Notes under the pieces: generated by a model | Told to the model about the DNA's origin: nothing | What the model saw: the letters and a program-made list of their open reading frames with translations, nothing else | Databases searched by the model: none | Translations under genes and position numbers: made by a program | Shown: piece by piece, positions 51,523 to 57,805 of the stretch | Position numbering within the stretch: the stretch's first letter is position 1 | Layout: the number at the start of each line of letters is the position of its first letter | DNA from: Bacteroidales bacterium | GTDB lineage: Bacteria > Bacteroidota > Bacteroidia > Bacteroidales > UBA932 | Assembly (NCBI GenBank): GCA_017399905.1 | Contig: JAFQAR010000060.1 | Coordinates: 1-57,805, forward strand | DNA: 57,805 bases | Direction: 5' to 3'

Positions 51523-54435
51523 TTAACGTCCGCAGATCATTCTGAAATCACAATATGAGCAGGTCTTTTCGTCATCCGTCCTGCGGAAAGGGACCGAAAG
51601 ATCATACATCTCGTCAAGAAGTACCTCAAGACGTTCCGAAACCGCCTCATGGAACTTCCTGTTCATCGGCTTGGTGACAGGGACATTACGGAAAAGATGA
51701 GCCGTAGAATACACGCTGTTGCAAATTTCCTTTCCTTCTGCCTCAGGAAGTCCGGCCAGCAGCATATCATAGATATGGAACTGCAGGGCAATCTTCGGCC
51801 AATGCTTCATGTCCGGATTGAAGATGCTTTCCGCTACCGCCTCGGCATTGCCGTCGTGAATGTTCTCGTCATCCTCGAGGACCTTTCCCGTCTTATAGTC
51901 CACCACCCTCAGCTGCCCCTCGCGGAAACTGTCCAGACGGTCGATGAAGCCCTTGAACTTCTGTCCGTGGAATTCACCGGAAACCTTGACCTCGCGCCCG
52001 AGCATCCTGAACGAGTCACGGCCCTCGGCGGAAAGCTGCTCCAGATCCCTCTGTATCGTCTTGACGACATACCTTACTATGACATCGGCAACGACAAGAT
52101 TTCTTCCGCTGACATCGAAGGTATTGAGCTGGGCCATAATAAGGGCATTGACCTTCGCCTTGACCGCATCCGTTCTTTCAAGCCAGCTCTCAAGATATTG
52201 CCTGGAGACACTATCCAGAGGCCTTCCTGACAATCCTCCATCAGGAGCCCTGTCATTGAAGAAGAATGTCGGACACATAGCCTCCTCACCGGTATACAAA
52301 GCACGCATAGTGTCATGATATACAGTACCGAACATGCCGTAGTCCAAAGACTCCGAAACTTCCTCTTCCGGTACAAGTCCCTTCACCGTACCATAATAGA
52401 AACGCGCAGGACATGCGAGGTAGTTCTGCAAGGTCGTTGCAGACAGGGCGGTATTCCTTATGGCTTCCACATCCTCTTCCGTCTTCATTATCTCCGGAAC
52501 CACAACAGGTTTCATGGCATCGAACTTGACAACATACCTGTTCAGGGCCAGCCCGAAATGATATTCGAGCTGCTTGATGTATCTGCTTTCTTCACCGGAC
52601 TTCAAGCCTTCCGTACGGGAATCGACAAGCATCCATACCTTTTCGGCCCTTGATATCATTCTATAGAAATAGTAAGCCCACACCGCATCCTGATACTCAT
52701 ATGCAGGCATTCCGAATCCTCTGCGCAACTCCGGCGGAATGAAAGACGAACTTACGCTCCTTCGCGGGAAGACGCCTTCATTTGCAGACATTATGATGAC
52801 GTTACGGAAATCCAATGCTCGCATTTCGAGAGGTCCCATGACCTGCAGGCCTTTAAGAGGTTCTCCACGGAAAGGTACCGACACTGCACCGAGGACCTGT
52901 CCAAGAAGACGTATGTATGTCACCGGAAGCACATCCATGCCGATAGCCTGCAGCATGTTCACGCTCCTGTAATATTCCTTGGCATATTCAAGCTCGAGAG
53001 CCAAAGATCCGTCCTCCGCCATTGAAGGAGCTACAGTCCTGATGACCGCCTTCTGATATTCCGCAAAGGCGGATATCTGCCCTGCCGAAGCAAGCTTCGG
53101 ATCGGACACGACCGGCCTGAACACAGTATCCATCAGCGGAGTGCCGTTCAGGTCCTCCTGCGGTATATAATACTTCGCACCTTCCTTTACGCGCGACACG
53201 ATCTGCATAGTCTGCGCATCCGCGGCCTTACGGAACACCTCACCGGCAAAAAAGTCCCACACCTGCTTATGATAAAAGAACCATGTCCCGTTCCTGCAGA
53301 CCATATGCAGCTGGATCGATGCAATGTCCGTCATCATGGAATACAGCAGGCTTCCGTTCATCGGCAATCCCATTGTCACATTGATGTCCGGAATATCCTC
53401 CGGGATCGAATTCAGGACGGAATTCAGAAGCCCTTCGTCCGGAAGCACGACAGCATAATCTTCCGGCATCCCGTTCCTGTCCTTCAGGATATCCTTGAGC
53501 CTCTTCGCCTGTCCGGCTGAAGACGGCACACTTATCACATTTATTTCCGGAACAGGCAGGCCTTCAGGGTCCCATATTGCCGCCTGCGGAAATTCACGCA
53601 CATTCTCCGCCATGAAGAACGAAGACCTGTTATGCTGATCCCTTATCATCTCTCCGGACCAGTCCCAGCAGAACTCGGCCTTGCCTGCATCACGCAGCTT
53701 CCTAAGCAAGGTCTTCTCACACTCGTTCAAGGCATTGAGGCCTACAAAGACGAACCGCGCATCTTCATCAAACACTCCGTCAAGCACATCATCCGCCGAC
53801 AGGGTCATAAGTCTGGTTGCGATCCTTCTATATATCATTCCTTCATAAGCCATCCCCTTCTCTTCAAGGACCTCGTTGAAATCCATATATAAAGGATAGA
53901 GGATATTCCATATCTGGAGGAAACGTCCCTTCACATCCGGATCGTCACTTCCGATATCAACCGTAAGCTTTCCGGACATGTCGTTGAAATGGCTCAGGAA
54001 TCCCTTTATGGCTTCCCTCTGCGCTTCCGAAAGATACTCGAAAGTATCCTGAAGAGCCTTGTAATCCGCCACATTGGCAAATATCTGCTTCGGATCCACA
54101 AGATACTTGTCGACGTCGTTGAAGTCCCCGAGGATCACATCTCCCCAGAAGATGAACTCATCAAGAGACTCCGCCTTCGGATTATGTCTCCTGTAACATT
54201 CATAAAGTTCAAGCAGAAGATTGATCCTGTCTGCAGCATGAAGTCCTGAAGCCCGGCTGACGAAGTCATTGATCGTAAGCATCTGCGGAGCGAGCAGAGG
54301 CCTTGACTTGACAGCATCACATAAGTGCTTCCTGAAGAACACCATGGACCTGCGGTTCGGGAAGATGAAGCAAAGCTTCTCCATATGTCCGGATGCATAA
54401 TAATGATCTGCAACCTGCTTGAGAAACGGAGTCAT
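51523..54435 (-). CDS. addB: AddB-like PD-(D/E)XK nuclease with iron-sulfur cysteines
   Basis: 970 residues. The N-terminal half resembles a helicase without a good Walker A (CFIFPNRRSMVFFRKHL near 22-38). The C-terminal nuclease has FKGFIDRLDSF and LRVVDYKTGK (near 845-865). Cysteines in LACPARFYYG (near 675) and in the last residues TCSYCDFRMIC form the four-Cys pattern of AddB/Cas4-type iron-sulfur nucleases. It is the first gene of the pair, with a -7 element 18 bases before the start. No CRISPR array is near, so this is recombination, not Cas4. Confidence 0.88.
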   Translation of the reverse strand: MTPFLKQVADHYYASGHMEKLCFIFPNRRSMVFFRKHLCDAVKSRPLLAPQMLTINDFVSRASGLHAADRINLLLELYECYRRHNPKAESLDEFIFWGDVILGDFNDVDKYLVDPKQIFANVADYKALQDTFEYLSEAQREAIKGFLSHFNDMSGKLTVDIGSDDPDVKGRFLQIWNILYPLYMDFNEVLEEKGMAYEGMIYRRIATRLMTLSADDVLDGVFDEDARFVFVGLNALNECEKTLLRKLRDAGKAEFCWDWSGEMIRDQHNRSSFFMAENVREFPQAAIWDPEGLPVPEINVISVPSSAGQAKRLKDILKDRNGMPEDYAVVLPDEGLLNSVLNSIPEDIPDINVTMGLPMNGSLLYSMMTDIASIQLHMVCRNGTWFFYHKQVWDFFAGEVFRKAADAQTMQIVSRVKEGAKYYIPQEDLNGTPLMDTVFRPVVSDPKLASAGQISAFAEYQKAVIRTVAPSMAEDGSLALELEYAKEYYRSVNMLQAIGMDVLPVTYIRLLGQVLGAVSVPFRGEPLKGLQVMGPLEMRALDFRNVIIMSANEGVFPRRSVSSSFIPPELRRGFGMPAYEYQDAVWAYYFYRMISRAEKVWMLVDSRTEGLKSGEESRYIKQLEYHFGLALNRYVVKFDAMKPVVVPEIMKTEEDVEAIRNTALSATTLQNYLACPARFYYGTVKGLVPEEEVSESLDYGMFGTVYHDTMRALYTGEEAMCPTFFFNDRAPDGGLSGRPLDSVSRQYLESWLERTDAVKAKVNALIMAQLNTFDVSGRNLVVADVIVRYVVKTIQRDLEQLSAEGRDSFRMLGREVKVSGEFHGQKFKGFIDRLDSFREGQLRVVDYKTGKVLEDDENIHDGNAEAVAESIFNPDMKHWPKIALQFHIYDMLLAGLPEAEGKEICNSVYSTAHLFRNVPVTKPMNRKFHEAVSERLEVLLDEMYDLSVPFRRTDDEKTCSYCDFRMICGR

Positions 54436-54453
54436 AACATGTAATTTTCATTG

Positions 54454-54461
54454 CAAAGATA
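54454..54461 (-). promoter_or_regulatory. -7 element for addB-addA
   Basis: CAAAGATA reads TATCTTTG on the minus strand, an exact TAnnTTTG match, 18 bases before the addB start at 54435. Confidence 0.5.
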
Positions 54462-54499
54462 GTCTTTGTAATTTTTTTTTGAAAAAAGTTGTGAAAACA

Positions 54500-54530
54500 T
54501 TTGGAAGTATCATGATTTTGCGTACCTTTG
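54500..54530 (+). promoter_or_regulatory. Strong Bacteroides-type promoter of the rubrerythrin-like gene
   Basis: TTTG (54500-54503), 19 bases, TACCTTTG (54523-54530): a full -33/-7 pair. The start codon is 63 bases further on, leaving an A/T-rich leader of roughly 55 bases. The sequence TTTGCGTACCTTTGCA around the -7 is repeated before the tRNA genes. Confidence 0.8.
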
Positions 54531-54593
54531 CAACAGAAACAATTTAGAATTATTCAAAATAACAATATTAACACATTATAAAAACCTACTATT

Positions 54594-55145
54594 ATGACAA
54601 AGAAATTCAGATGCTTGGTATGCGGTTATATTCATGAAGGTGAAACAGCTCCTGAGGAGTGCCCATTGTGCCACGTAGGACCGGAAGATTTCGAGGAACT
54701 GGTCGAGACAGGTGAAGCCCTCACATGGGCTGACGAGCACAGGATCGGATCGGCAAAGAACGTTGACCCGGAAATCCTCAAAGGACTCCGTGACCATTTT
54801 GCAGGAGAGTGCTCAGAGGTTGGAATGTACCTCGCAATGAGCCGTCAGGCAGACAGGGAGGGATATCCTGAGATCGCAGAAGCATTCAAGAGATATGCAT
54901 GGGAAGAGGCTGAGCATGCTGCAAAATTTGCAGAGCTCCTCGGAGAGTGCGTCTGGGACACAAAGACTAACGTAGAGAAGAGAATGCTTGCTGAACAGGG
55001 CGCATGCGAAGACAAGCTCCGTATAGCCAAGCTTGCAAAACAGCAGAACCTTGATGCTATCCACGACACGGTACACGAGATGTGCAAGGATGAGGCAAGA
55101 CATGGTGCCGGATTCCAGGGACTCTTCAACAGATACTTCAAGTAG
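54594..55145 (+). CDS. Rubredoxin-ferritin fusion, reverse-rubrerythrin-type peroxidase
   Basis: 183 residues. The N-terminal rubredoxin-like iron site has CLVC (Cys7, Cys10) and CPLC (Cys23, Cys26). The ferritin-like four-helix diiron domain follows (about 55-180) with EEAEHAAKF and DEARHGAGF providing Glu and His ligands. The order rubredoxin then ferritin is the reverse of classic rubrerythrin. Such proteins reduce hydrogen peroxide with NADH-derived electrons and protect anaerobes from oxidative stress. It is monocistronic with a strong promoter and a bidirectional terminator. Confidence 0.92.
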   Translation: MTKKFRCLVCGYIHEGETAPEECPLCHVGPEDFEELVETGEALTWADEHRIGSAKNVDPEILKGLRDHFAGECSEVGMYLAMSRQADREGYPEIAEAFKRYAWEEAEHAAKFAELLGECVWDTKTNVEKRMLAEQGACEDKLRIAKLAKQQNLDAIHDTVHEMCKDEARHGAGFQGLFNRYFK

Positions 55146-55154
55146 AAAAAACCA

Positions 55155-55184
55155 AATGGGGCAGTTTCCGACTGCCCCATTTTT
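55155..55184. terminator. Bidirectional intrinsic terminator
   Basis: AATGGGGCAGT (55155-55165) pairs perfectly with ACTGCCCCATT (55171-55181) around TTCCG. Four or more T follow on the plus strand, and the minus strand has a mixed T/G/T run. It lies between the rubrerythrin-like gene (+) and the S4 gene (-). Confidence 0.88.
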
Positions 55185-55625
55185 CTATTCATCTTCAAGG
55201 CCGAAATCATCGGCGAACATTTCAGCAATGTCATCCGGGACATCGAAACTGAGATTGTCCCAAAGATCTTCCATCTGACGTCTGTCCTTCTTTGTAGGAC
55301 GTCCTGCTCCCCTGTCCCTTTTGAGAAAGAAGGTTTCGACAGGAGCCCTTAGCTTTGCAAGTTCCTCCTGAGGTGTAAGATTCTCAGCATACATAGGGAC
55401 AAGTTTCGCACCCTGACGCTTATCAAGCGGCTGGATCACCTTATAGGTATAGGTAACGGCGCCTTTGCGCGCAACTATCGTATCCCCCGCCTTCACAAGC
55501 TTGGAAGGCTTCGTATCAGCTCCATTGACACGTACCTTTCCACCTTTACAGGCATCCGTAGCATCTGTCCTGGTCTTGTAGACCCTTATAGCCCACAGAT
55601 ATTTGTCAATCCTTACCTCGTCCAT
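55185..55625 (-). CDS. S4-domain RNA-binding protein, Hsp15-like
   Basis: 146 residues. The S4 fold is at the N-terminus: VRIDKYLWAIRVYKTRTDATDACKGGKVRVNG (residues 4-35), followed by KLVKAGDTIVARKG. The middle part is basic (FFLKRDRGAGRPTKKDRRQMED) and the tail acidic. It resembles Hsp15, which binds stalled 50S subunits carrying peptidyl-tRNA, and RqcP-like proteins of ribosome quality control. It lies six bases after the mannose-6-phosphate isomerase gene, so probably in one transcript. Confidence 0.88.
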   Translation of the reverse strand: MDEVRIDKYLWAIRVYKTRTDATDACKGGKVRVNGADTKPSKLVKAGDTIVARKGAVTYTYKVIQPLDKRQGAKLVPMYAENLTPQEELAKLRAPVETFFLKRDRGAGRPTKKDRRQMEDLWDNLSFDVPDDIAEMFADDFGLEDE

Positions 55626-55631
55626 TTACTA

Positions 55632-56882
55632 TCAGCTGAAAAAGTTCAAAGGACTGCTTCCTGCCGGAGCCTGCGGCTCATCATCAAAGGCACCATCCTC
55701 AAGGCCTTCATAATCCTCACCCTCGAGATAAGCCTCAGTTTCCGGATCGATGTATCCGTCAACTTCTTCCTCAGGCCTGCATACGGCTTCGAGGAGTATC
55801 GTCTCCCTGTCACGAGGGACCAGGAAGAAATCAGGCATATCAGCAGGGACAAGTATCGTCTCGCCCTTTGAAAGTCCGTAATTGTCCATGCATGCATTGC
55901 CGTCCGCATCAACGGACGGTACCTGAATCGAAGCCGCTCCCTCAACGCATACATATACTATGAAGCTTTCGAACTGCTCGGTATAGATATGAAGAGGATC
56001 GGTAAGATTTATCTTTGTGACACAGAACTCAGGACGCTCTGCCAAATTCTCGGCAACCTTGTCTTCATGGTCGTGGCAATGGCAATCGTGTCCCTCCTCA
56101 TGACAATGGCACTCCTTCTCCCAAAGGGGACCTTTGCGGAACAGTGACGGGTCGAAAGCCTTGTAGTCGATGATATCTATCGCCTCTTCAAGATGCAGCG
56201 GCCTTGCAGTAGCAGGGTTGAATTCACGGCCCCAGTCGTAAAGACGGAATGTCATGTCGGAAGACTCCTGAACCTCTGCAATGAGAAGGCCGCCGTCTGC
56301 AGCATGAACCGTACCCGGAGTGATGAGCAAGGCATCGCCTTTCTTAGGATAGATCACATTCAGGACTTCCTCCACGGTACCGTTCTGGCATCGGTCATAA
56401 AGTTCCTGTGCAGACATGTCCTTGTTGAAACCGGCATATATCCTTGCACCTGGCTTTGCGTCCATCACATACCAGATCTCTGCCTTTCCGAGAGAATCGT
56501 ATCTTTCTGCAGCGACCTCATCGTCAGGATGGACCTGAACCGAGAGTCTGTCATTGATATCAAGGAACTTTATCAGAAGCGGGAACTGCCGGCCGTAATA
56601 TGAATATACCTTTTCACCGACGACTCTTTCAAGGTAGGTCTCCATGAGCTCGCTGATGGAATTGCCGGCAAACCAGCCGTCAGCTACCAGAGAATCCTCG
56701 ACGCCCATATCTGCAAGCTCCCAGCTTTCGCCTATACGGACATCGGGGCCGAGTACGGTCTCGTTTCCGTCCTCGTCACATTCCACGAACGTCTTGCCGA
56801 GAGCATTTACCAAAGCATTTCCACCCCATGGCCTTTTCGATGCCACAGGAATGAACTTGAAGGGATATAATTTCTTTTCCAT
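55632..56882 (-). CDS. manA: Mannose-6-phosphate isomerase with His/Cys-rich insert
   Basis: 416 residues from ATG at 56882. The frame is open to 57089, but the upstream part contains a -7 element (56908-56915) and the conserved N-terminus LYPFKFIPVASKRPWGG begins at residue 5, so 56882 is the start. Converts mannose 6-phosphate and fructose 6-phosphate. The zinc site is visible: LSVQVHPDDEVA near 113-124 and ITPGTVHA near 187-194. Residues 258-273 carry an unusual insert with six His and four Cys among acidic residues (CHCHEEGHDCHCHDH), between catalytic and C-terminal cupin-like parts. The C-terminal 40 residues are acidic. Confidence 0.92.
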   Translation of the reverse strand: MEKKLYPFKFIPVASKRPWGGNALVNALGKTFVECDEDGNETVLGPDVRIGESWELADMGVEDSLVADGWFAGNSISELMETYLERVVGEKVYSYYGRQFPLLIKFLDINDRLSVQVHPDDEVAAERYDSLGKAEIWYVMDAKPGARIYAGFNKDMSAQELYDRCQNGTVEEVLNVIYPKKGDALLITPGTVHAADGGLLIAEVQESSDMTFRLYDWGREFNPATARPLHLEEAIDIIDYKAFDPSLFRKGPLWEKECHCHEEGHDCHCHDHEDKVAENLAERPEFCVTKINLTDPLHIYTEQFESFIVYVCVEGAASIQVPSVDADGNACMDNYGLSKGETILVPADMPDFFLVPRDRETILLEAVCRPEEEVDGYIDPETEAYLEGEDYEGLEDGAFDDEPQAPAGSSPLNFFS

Positions 56883-56907
56883 ATATGCGGATATTCTGTT
56901 GAAGATG

Positions 56908-56915
56908 CGAAGATA
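56908..56915 (-). promoter_or_regulatory. -7-like element for manA
   Basis: CGAAGATA reads TATCTTCG on the minus strand, one base from TAnnTTTG, 26 bases before the manA start at 56882. It lies inside the open frame upstream of that start and argues against the longer protein. Confidence 0.4.
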
Positions 56916-57021
56916 ATGATTTTTATCCGTAAAAGACGCAGATGGTATGGATATTGACATTACGATATCCGCCTGCAAAGGCGAAGTATATAAACAATTT
57001 AACGGATAGGAGAAATACGAT

Positions 57022-57474
57022 ATGTTACCAGCACGAAGATTCAACGGCCAGTACGGCCTTACAGACTTCTTCAACGACTTCTTCGACAATCATTCATTTG
57101 AAAAGGTCGGAAGTACCACTCCGGCCATCAATGTCAAGGAAAATGACAAGGGATACAGGCTTGAGATCGCAGCACCGGGAATGTGCAAGGACGACTTCAA
57201 GATCCACATCAACAAGCAGGGCAATCTTGTAGTGGAGATGGAAAAGACTGACTGCGGCTGCAAGGACAAGGAAAAGGATGGAGAAAAGAAGGATTGCAGA
57301 TACCTGAGAAAGGAGTTTTCATACTCAAGGTTCAGTCAGACCCTCATTCTTCCTGACAACGCGGACAAAGACGCGATCGATGCTACTGTAAGGAACGGTA
57401 TCCTTTATGTGGATATTCCTAAAGCGGTAAAGGAAAAAGTTGAAGATGAAAAACGCGTGATCGAGGTCAAATGA
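57022..57474 (+). CDS. Hsp20/alpha-crystallin small heat-shock protein
   Basis: 150 residues. The N-terminal LPARRFNGQYGLTDFFNDFFDNH is a typical sHSP arm. The alpha-crystallin domain spans about 35-140: PAINVKENDKGYRLEIAAPGMCKDDFKIHINKQGNLVVE, a Lys/Asp/Cys-rich loop (CGCKDKEKDGEKKDC), FSYSRFSQTLILPDNADKDAIDATVRNGILYVDIPK. The C-terminal IEV is the usual I-x-V anchor (here VIEV). sHSPs hold unfolding proteins in solution. It diverges from manA and ends at a good terminator. No clear promoter was seen in the A/T-rich 139-base spacer. Confidence 0.92.
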   Translation: MLPARRFNGQYGLTDFFNDFFDNHSFEKVGSTTPAINVKENDKGYRLEIAAPGMCKDDFKIHINKQGNLVVEMEKTDCGCKDKEKDGEKKDCRYLRKEFSYSRFSQTLILPDNADKDAIDATVRNGILYVDIPKAVKEKVEDEKRVIEVK

Positions 57475-57529
57475 CGCACGCGCAATGGAAAGCACTGAAT
57501 TTCATTGTTTTCTGATTCTGAACACAACC

Positions 57530-57567
57530 GACGGCGGATTTCACAAAAGGTCCGCCGTCACTTTTTT
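57530..57567 (+). terminator. Intrinsic terminator after hsp20
   Basis: GACGGCGGA (57530-57538) pairs perfectly with TCCGCCGTC (57551-57559) around a 12-base loop, then six T (57562-57567). It lies 55 bases after the hsp20 stop. Confidence 0.88.
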
Positions 57568-57598
57568 GTCGTTTTTTAAGCAAAAAATGAAAGAAAAA

Positions 57599-57629
57599 TT
57601 TGCAGGTTAAGAAAATTTGCGTACCTTTG
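57599..57629 (+). promoter_or_regulatory. tRNA operon promoter
   Basis: TTTG (57599-57602), 19 bases, TACCTTTG (57622-57629): a full Bacteroides -33/-7 pair 38 bases before tRNA-Asp. Same spacing and -7 sequence as the rubrerythrin-like gene promoter. Confidence 0.8.
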
Positions 57630-57667
57630 CATCCGCGTTCAACAAAAACGCATAAAGTCTGAACATT

Positions 57668-57741
57668 GGTGCGGTAGTTCAGCTGGTTAGAATACCGGCC
57701 TGTCACGCCGGGGGTCGCGGGTTCGAGTCCCGTCCGCACCG
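57668..57741 (+). tRNA. tRNA-Asp (GTC)
   Basis: 74 bases. Acceptor GGTGCGG pairs with CCGCACC. D arm AGTTCAGCTGGTTAGAAT, anticodon stem CCGGC/GCCGG with loop CTGTCAC (anticodon GTC), T arm GCGGGTTCGAGTCCCGT. Discriminator G; the CCA end is not encoded. First gene of a tRNA cluster. Confidence 0.95.
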
Positions 57742-57746
57742 CAAAA

Positions 57747-57805
57747 GGGAGCATAGCTCAGTTGGTTTAGAGCATCTGCCTTACAAGCAGAGGGTCGGGG
57801 GTTCG
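57747..57805 (+). tRNA. tRNA-Val (TAC), 3' end cut by window
   Basis: Starts GGGAGCATAGCTCAGTTGG with D arm and anticodon stem TCTGC/GCAGA and loop CTTACAA (anticodon TAC). It reaches the T loop (GGGGGTTCG) before the window ends. Five bases after tRNA-Asp, so co-transcribed. Confidence 0.93.

Noticed and set aside
51523-54435. Iron-sulfur nuclease considered as Cas4
   Set aside because: Length, AddB-like N-terminal half and the adjacent AddA gene show a recombination enzyme; no CRISPR repeats or cas genes are near.
56883-57089. Extended N-terminus of the mannose-6-phosphate isomerase
   Set aside because: The extension contains a promoter-like element and lacks similarity to the family, which begins at residue 1-5 of the shorter form.

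Overview
The window is chromosomal DNA of a Bacteroidota bacterium, almost certainly order Bacteroidales. The evidence is a SusC/SusD pair, a hybrid two-component regulator, families typical of Bacteroidota (DUF4290, DUF3822, FISUMP, lipoproteins with acidic residues after the cysteine), and many promoters of the Bacteroides type (TTTG, about 19 nt, TAnnTTTG). Genus cannot be fixed from sequence alone; an anaerobic gut-type lineage is likely.

Layout. 1-661: 5' part of a group II intron (minus strand), cut by the window edge, sitting directly after the terminator of a class II fructose-bisphosphate aldolase gene. 717-15227: mostly core genes: fba; gmk-nadD; a minus-strand run (membrane-anchored unknown, DUF3822, rsmD, DUF4861, SulP transporter, DUF853 ATPase); and a plus-strand run (DHH phosphoesterase, two FKBP lipoproteins, MATE exporter, cytidylate-kinase-like protein, serine hydrolase).

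15309-35953: a compact pectin (homogalacturonan) utilisation locus, all on the minus strand. In transcription order: GH28 polygalacturonase, CE12-CE8 esterase fusion, hybrid two-component regulator, GH105-PL1 fusion, PL1 pectate lyase, then SusC, SusD and a large lipoprotein with beta-helix and beta-sandwich modules. The enzymes could remove acetyl and methyl esters, cut the galacturonan backbone by hydrolysis and by elimination, and hydrolyse the unsaturated ends; SusCD would import the products. A 10-bp box (TGCGATAAAA) lies at exactly the same distance from the -7 elements proposed for GH28 and susC and is the best candidate for the regulator's binding site.

35989-39259: ackA-ptb-buk, a three-gene operon for ATP-yielding acyl-phosphate fermentation, directly upstream of the pectin locus. 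39376-48280: a short ComEC-like protein, ApbE, a FISUMP lipoprotein, LemA with two TPM-domain proteins, and a DUF4290-FtsK-LolA-like run. 48332-54435: AddA/AddB-type recombination helicase-nuclease. 54594-57805: rubredoxin-ferritin-like peroxidase, S4 RNA-binding protein, mannose-6-phosphate isomerase with a His/Cys-rich insert, Hsp20, tRNA-Asp and the start of tRNA-Val.

There is no gene-free stretch longer than 300 bases apart from the intron RNA part (254-661). No CRISPR array, IS element, rRNA or origin was seen. No wholly new system is evident. The points most worth checking are the shared pectin-locus promoter box, the interleaved inverted repeats before susC, the enzyme fusions and the intron placement.
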